NCBI GenBank assembly: GCA_003244125.1
Contig: QHBL01000402.1
Span: 1 to 8,846 of the forward strand
Length of the DNA stretch: 8,846 nucleotides
Direction of reading: 5' to 3'
Origin: Chthoniobacterales bacterium
GTDB lineage: Bacteria; Verrucomicrobiota; Verrucomicrobiae; Chthoniobacterales; UBA10450
The notes beneath the pieces were generated by a model. It saw nothing but the letters and a program-made list of their open reading frames with translations, ran no database searches and was not told the DNA's origin. Position 1 is the stretch's first letter, and each line of letters begins with the position of its first letter. Made by a program: the position numbers and the translations under genes. Shown here one piece after another: positions 5,337-8,846 of this stretch.

Positions 5337-6398
5337 CTACTCGGATTTGAGCGAAGCCATATCGATGGCGAAGCGATACTTCACATCCGACTTGAGCAAT
5401 CGCTCGTACGCTTCGTTGACTTTCTGGATCGGGATCGCTTCGACGTCGGCGGTGATGTTGTGTTCGCCGCAAAAATCGAGCATTTCCTGAGTTTCGGGAA
5501 TTCCGCCGATCATTGAGCCAGAAAGACTGCGGCGGCCCATAATAAGACTGAAGGCGGCGACCCTTAATGGTTCGGAGGGCGCGCCGACGAGAGTAAGATT
5601 GCCGTCGCGGCCAAGCAGATTGATGTAAGTCCCGATGTCGTGATCGGCGGAGACGCAATCGAGGATGAAGTCGAAGCTGCCGGTATGTTTCTCCATTTCA
5701 TCGGAGTTGCGGGAGACCACAACCTCATTTGCACCGAGGCGAAGCGCGTCCTCCTTCTTGTTCGGCGAGGTGGTGAAGACGACGACGTGAGCTCCGAAGG
5801 CGTGGGCGAACTTCACTCCCATATGCCCGAGTCCGCCGAGACCGACGACGCCGACCTTCTTCCCCCTGGCCACACCCCAATGCCGAAGCGGCGAGTAAGT
5901 GGTGATTCCCGCACAAAGGAGCGGCGCCGCGCCTGCGAGATCAAGGTTCGCAGGAAGACGTAAGACGAAGCGCTCGTCCACGACGATATTGTCGGAATAT
6001 CCGCCGTAAGTGACAGGCGCTGTCTTATGTTTGTCCGGCGAGTTGAAGGTGAGTGTCAGGTTTGGGCAGAAGTTTTCGTAGCCAGCCTGGCAATTCGGGC
6101 AGGTGCGATCCGAGTCCACCAGGCAACCGACTGCGGCAAGATCGCCGGGCTTATACTTACTCACAGCCGAGCCGACCTTCGTCACGCGCCCGATGATCTC
6201 ATGACCTGGCACAATCGGATAAACCGTCGGCATGAACTCGCTCCATTCATTGCGGACTGAATGCAGGTCGGAATGACAAATGCCGCAGAAGAGAATCTCG
6301 ATCTGAACGTCGTGGTCGGTTGGATCGCGTCGCGGGATCGTGGTGTGGGCCAAGGGTGATGTCGCACAGTCAGCAGAGTAGGCTTTGGTGTTTTGCAT
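5337..6398 (-). CDS. zinc-dependent, NAD(P)-dependent alcohol dehydrogenase (YahK/cinnamyl-alcohol-dehydrogenase type)
   Basis: The 353-residue cytosolic enzyme is full length for medium-chain zinc dehydrogenases, which in this branch mainly reduce aldehydes with NADPH. The catalytic zinc site is complete: C-G-I-C-H-S-D with Cys41, G-H-E with His66 and Glu67, and Cys162. The Rossmann glycine motif G-L-G-G-L-G is at 186-191, followed by F-T-T-S-P-N-K-K (208-215), a loop pattern associated with NADP preference. The structural zinc lobe has Cys100, Cys103 and Cys111, but its first ligand position is Asp97 (V-D-S-D-R-T-C) where most relatives have Cys. ATG 6398 has a good Shine-Dalgarno, GAGGA at 6412-6408, nine bases upstream, the clearest in the window. 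The gene may lead a transcript with the cupin and MOSC genes, and diverges from the broken hydrolase. Class is certain; the physiological substrate is not visible. Confidence 0.95.
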   Translation of the reverse strand: MQNTKAYSADCATSPLAHTTIPRRDPTDHDVQIEILFCGICHSDLHSVRNEWSEFMPTVYPIVPGHEIIGRVTKVGSAVSKYKPGDLAAVGCLVDSDRTCPNCQAGYENFCPNLTLTFNSPDKHKTAPVTYGGYSDNIVVDERFVLRLPANLDLAGAAPLLCAGITTYSPLRHWGVARGKKVGVVGLGGLGHMGVKFAHAFGAHVVVFTTSPNKKEDALRLGANEVVVSRNSDEMEKHTGSFDFILDCVSADHDIGTYINLLGRDGNLTLVGAPSEPLRVAAFSLIMGRRSLSGSMIGGIPETQEMLDFCGEHNITADVEAIPIQKVNEAYERLLKSDVKYRFAIDMASLKSE

Positions 6399-6407
6399 TT
6401 AATAATA

Positions 6408-6412
6408 TCCTC
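6408..6412 (-). promoter_or_regulatory. Shine-Dalgarno of the alcohol dehydrogenase
   Basis: On the minus strand GAGGA stands nine bases before the ATG at 6398. It fixes the start and is notable because almost every other gene here lacks a comparable site. Confidence 0.7.
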
Positions 6413-6420
6413 GTCATGCG

Positions 6421-6479
6421 CCTGAACCAATCGACGCGACCAACGTTGTGTTGTGTGCAAAAAGCACGTCGATGTCAGG
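6421..6479. promoter_or_regulatory. interrupted inverted repeat in the dehydrogenase/hydrolase divergent region
   Basis: CCTGA (6421-6425) plus ATCGACG (6430-6436) pair with CGTCGAT (6467-6473) plus TCAGG (6475-6479), giving twelve base pairs with a 4/1 internal bulge and a 30-base centre. The centre holds the palindrome CAACGTTG (6441-6448) and GTGC-AAAAA-GCAC (6455-6467). It could be an operator or a leader stem just upstream of the dehydrogenase ribosome-binding site. No regulator gene is adjacent. Confidence 0.3.
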
Positions 6480-6645
6480 GACAATGCAACGCTTTTTGTC
6501 GAACCGGAAACTCAGCGGTTGATGAGAGTCGCAGGAGAGAACGCGTACCGAAAAGATGTTGATGATGGCGCTCGTCGCGTCACACCGGGCGCAAAGTTCG
6601 CTGCCGGATTGTCATCGCGGCAATGGGTGTATAAGGTCACGAGCA

Positions 6646-7520
6646 ATGAGTCGTTCGACTTTTCTCCTGCTCATGACATTGGCACCTGCTCTCATCGCGC
6701 ATAGCGAAGCGATGAACGAGCAATCACACTTCGCCGAATCTGAAGGCTCGAAAGTTCATTACACCGTCTACGGGAATACGGACCCTACGCTCGTGTTCGT
6801 TCATGGCTGGGCGTGCGATGAGACGGTCTGGAAGGCGCAGGCGCCGGAGCTCGGACGTGAGATGCGCTGCATTACCATTGATCTTCCTGGCCACGGACAG
6901 AGCGACAAACCGGAGTTGCCTTACACCTGCATCTTTACGCGCGCGCGATCGGTGCGGTGTTGGGTGATGCCAAGGTGAACGCGGCCGTCCTTATCGGCCA
7001 CACCAATGGCACACCGGTGATTCGGCAGTTCTATCGCGAGTTTCCGACGAAGGTGCGCGGATTGGTGATCGTCGATGGCGCGTTACGACCGCTGGCTGAT
7101 GCCGCCACCATCAAAAAGTTTCTCGAGCCATTCCATGGGCCGGATTATCCAGAGATGACGGGTAAGTTCGTCGAGGGACTGACCGGGTCGATCAAAGACC
7201 AGACGCTGCGCGAGCAGATCAAGACGACGATCTTACGCACGCCGCAACACGTCGCAGTAAGTGAGCTGGAAAGCACGCTCGATCCTGAGTTGTGGAAACC
7301 GGACACAATTGATGTGCCGGTGTTGATGATCATGGCCAAGCAGCCGGGGTGGACGGCGGAGTACGAACAGTTCGTGCGCGGTCTCGTGCCGAAGCTGGAT
7401 TATCAAATGTGGGGGAACGTCTCCCATTTAATCACGATGGAAAAGCCGCGCGAGTTTAATGACGCGGTGCGCACCTGGCTTCGGGGCAACGGTCTCGCGC
7501 CGAAGGAGAGGGAGTCGTAA
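6646..7520 (+). pseudogene. exported alpha/beta hydrolase, frameshifted, nucleophile Ser replaced by Thr
   Basis: The N-terminal part (from ATG 6646, with AAGGT eight bases upstream) has a signal peptide of about 22 residues, then the hydrolase landmarks V-H-G-W-A (52-56, oxyanion region) and D-L-P-G-H-G-Q-S-D-K-P (79-89). After L-P-Y-T the frame runs into unrelated Arg-rich sequence and stops at 6978. The family sequence resumes in another frame from 6930 (H-L-Y-A-R-A-I-G-A-V-L-G-D-A-K-V) and continues to the TAA at 7520, so one base is missing near 6925-6930. The second part carries the nucleophile elbow as G-H-T-N-G, with Thr (ACC, 7002-7004) instead of the usual Ser, and a normal-looking catalytic His in V-S-H-L (7425-7427). 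The C-terminal piece could start at ATG 6957 on its own but lacks the oxyanion region. Substrate is unknown. The frameshift could be an assembly error, but the altered nucleophile is a second, independent sign of lost function. EamA follows 69 bases on. Confidence 0.8.
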
Positions 7521-7589
7521 TCCTAAACGGCTGCTGGGTTTCCGCCCTGGCGGCGACGGACAACGCGTAGCATTTCGGCGGACACGAAC

Positions 7590-8447
7590 ATGCTTCTCGC
7601 GCTCAGCGCCGCGATCTTTTACGGCGCTGCGGATTTTTTTGGCGGTCTAACCGCGCGTCGGGCGAACACGATCGCGACCGTCGTTAGCTCACAATTCGTC
7701 GGACTCGTGCTTTTGCTGGGCGCGCTGCCGTTTTTGCCCACTGCTGTGGTTTCGCGGCAGGATTGGTGGTGGGGCGCGTGCGCTGGAGTTTCCGGCGGTG
7801 TGGGTGTCGCGATGCTCTATCGCGCGCTCGCTATCGGAACGATGGCGGTTGTCGCGCCAATCACGGCGGTAGTTTCCGCAATCATCCCCGTGTTATTCGG
7901 CTTTGCCATGGGCGAGCGAGTCAGCGTCGTGACGGCAGGCGGAATTGTCCTCGCACTTGTCGCAATCGTGATGGTGAGCCAGCAATCAAGCGCCTCCGGG
8001 AATAACGGAAGCCAAGTCGGGACCGGCCGGGTATCTCCGGGCGTGTTGCTCGCGCTGCTCGCTGGTGTTGTCGTCGGTGTTTTCTTCCTCTCGCTCGCGC
8101 GAACAACGCGCGCTTCCGGCATGTGGCCGCTCGTGGTGGCGCGGCTTATATCGGTGACGTTGTTTGCGATGGTGGCGCTCGTTACCGGAAAGACGCTACG
8201 AATGCGGCGACCTGCCAGCGTCACGGCAGCAGCCGGTGGCGCGCTCGATATGCTCGGCAATGTTCTAATGATGATCGCCGCGCGCGTGGGCCCGTTGAGC
8301 ATCGTCGTCACGCTCGTTTCGCTTTATCCAGCGAGCACGGTCATTCTCGCCCGCTTCGTTCTGGGTGAGCGTCTCAGCGTTGTGCAAAACGCGGGTATCG
8401 CCTGCGCGCTTGTCGCGGTCATCGTGATCGTCGGCACTGCGGGGTAA
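7590..8447 (+). CDS. EamA/DMT-superfamily transporter
   Basis: The 285-residue inner-membrane protein is almost entirely hydrophobic, with about ten predicted transmembrane segments (roughly 3-21, 33-50, 59-78, 84-105, 112-130, 149-169, 177-199, 211-232, 234-256, 262-282). It shows the internal duplication of the drug/metabolite transporter superfamily: M-G-E-R-V-S-V-V (107-114) closing the first EamA half is mirrored by L-G-E-R-L-S-V-V (258-265) closing the second. A polar Ser/Gly/Asn linker (131-148) joins the halves. Such proteins usually export metabolites or amino acids, but the substrate cannot be read from sequence. ATG 7590 follows a weak GGCGG; the first helix starts at once, as usual. 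It may be transcribed together with the broken hydrolase 69 bases upstream. Confidence 0.92.
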   Translation: MLLALSAAIFYGAADFFGGLTARRANTIATVVSSQFVGLVLLLGALPFLPTAVVSRQDWWWGACAGVSGGVGVAMLYRALAIGTMAVVAPITAVVSAIIPVLFGFAMGERVSVVTAGGIVLALVAIVMVSQQSSASGNNGSQVGTGRVSPGVLLALLAGVVVGVFFLSLARTTRASGMWPLVVARLISVTLFAMVALVTGKTLRMRRPASVTAAAGGALDMLGNVLMMIAARVGPLSIVVTLVSLYPASTVILARFVLGERLSVVQNAGIACALVAVIVIVGTAG

Positions 8448-8457
8448 GCGGCAAACA

Positions 8458-8477
8458 TTCTGCAGAGAAGCGCAGAA
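8458..8477. terminator. short stem-loop after the EamA gene
   Basis: TTCTGC (8458-8463) and GCAGAA (8472-8477) pair perfectly around an 8-base loop, beginning ten bases after the EamA stop. The position suits a terminator, but the stem is only six pairs and there is no T-run. Confidence 0.25.
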
Positions 8478-8550
8478 AAGACGCAGGAACCCGTTTGACG
8501 ACGGCCGAGGTAACATTTTGACGGCGCACTCGCACTGGCCAATCGCGCAT

Positions 8551-8846
8551 ATGCAGCCCATTTTGCAGAACTCCGAAGAAGCGCAACTGGTAAACCCGAC
8601 GGAGATGGAAAAGGCCGTGGAACTAAAGATCGCGCATGTTCTCTTCCTCGACATCGTCGGCTACTCGAAGCTGCTTATCGACGAGCAAAGGAACCTGCTC
8701 GAGCTTCTTAATGAGACGGTGCGGCAGACGGACTCGTTTCGCGCGGCGGAACAGACCGGACGTCTGGTAAAGCTGCCGACCGGGGACGGAATGGCGTTGG
8801 TTTTTTATGACAGCCCGGAAGCGCCGGCCGAATGTGCCCTGGAGAT
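8551..8846 (+). CDS. adenylate/guanylate cyclase domain protein, N-terminal part (runs off the window)
   Basis: The visible 98 residues hold the first half of a class III nucleotidyl-cyclase catalytic domain. V-L-F-L-D-I-V-G-Y-S-K-L at 30-41 provides the first metal-binding Asp (34), and L-P-T-G-D-G at 75-80 provides the second (Asp79). Both metal aspartates are intact, so the fragment is consistent with an active cyclase; the purine-specifying and transition-state residues lie beyond the edge. The N-terminus is short, with no membrane segment or sensor domain before the cyclase domain, a layout I know from soil Verrucomicrobiota and Acidobacteriota proteins that carry TPR or other repeats after it. 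The start is uncertain: ATG 8551, ATG 8605 (M-E-K-A-V-E-L-K) or TTG 8518, which has GAGG just upstream, are all in frame. If it makes cAMP or cGMP it could in principle feed the cNMP-binding protein at the left end, but nothing here shows that. Confidence 0.88.
   Translation, partial: MQPILQNSEEAQLVNPTEMEKAVELKIAHVLFLDIVGYSKLLIDEQRNLLELLNETVRQTDSFRAAEQTGRLVKLPTGDGMALVFYDSPEAPAECALE

Noticed and set aside
5239..5658. 139-codon Arg-rich minus-strand frame
   Set aside because: Most of it overlaps the 3' part of the dehydrogenase gene in another frame, and its composition is typical of a shadow.
6453..6704. 83-codon plus-strand frame with a protein-like composition between the dehydrogenase and the hydrolase
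   Set aside because: It has no Shine-Dalgarno, its GTG sits inside the inverted repeat, it overlaps the first 59 bases of the hydrolase with its signal peptide, and I recognise no family.
7817..8311. 164-codon minus-strand frame inside the EamA gene
   Set aside because: It is Thr/Ala/Ile-rich antisense of hydrophobic codons; the EamA reading is unambiguous.
8495..8516. TTGACG followed by TAACAT, a promoter-like pair before the cyclase
   Set aside because: The spacing is only 10 bases, far from the required 16-18.
8265..8654. 129-codon minus-strand frame across the EamA end and cyclase start
   Set aside because: It is antisense to two well-supported genes and matches nothing I know.

Overview
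The window looks like an ordinary housekeeping or accessory stretch of a moderately GC-rich soil bacterium. Several genes start with GTG and most lack a clear Shine-Dalgarno. Three things point loosely to soil Verrucomicrobiota (Chthoniobacterales-like) or Acidobacteriota: the class III cyclase start at the right edge, the cupin that closely resembles a Granulicella hydroxynitrile lyase, and degenerate heptamer repeats between genes. I cannot settle the taxon from 8.8 kb. No tRNA, rRNA, CRISPR array, insertion sequence or phage gene was seen.

Layout. At 17-709 (minus) is a cyclic-nucleotide-binding domain joined to a cysteine-free thioredoxin-like domain. This is the pair usually found at the N-terminus of a class of thioredoxin reductases, here ended by a stop that overlaps a possible GTG start. 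A DUF3833-type lipoprotein (1008-1556, plus) and a small exported protein (1739-2047, minus) follow. Next is a run of three plus-strand genes: an MmcQ/YjbR protein (2332-2652), a tryptophan-rich conserved protein of unknown function (2753-3259), and a GreA/GreB-like protein with a shortened coiled coil (3325-3810). Converging on these are three minus-strand genes: a MOSC-domain protein (3868-4659), a single-domain cupin of the hydroxynitrile-lyase type (4808-5209), and a zinc- and NADP-dependent alcohol dehydrogenase of the YahK/CAD type (5337-6398).

Divergent from the dehydrogenase is an exported alpha/beta hydrolase (6646-7520) broken by a one-base frameshift. It also has Thr in place of the nucleophilic Ser. 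An EamA/DMT transporter (7590-8447) and the N-terminus of an adenylate/guanylate cyclase (8551 to the edge) complete the window.

How the genes may work together. The cupin and the dehydrogenase lie on one strand and both plausibly act on carbonyl compounds (cyanohydrin cleavage to aldehyde, aldehyde reduction). The link is positional inference only. I see no convincing new multi-gene system. The most rewarding points are the split redox-sensor module, the cupin with all metal ligands and a natural His at position 110, the double-lesion hydrolase, the tip-less Gre factor and the heptamer repeats.
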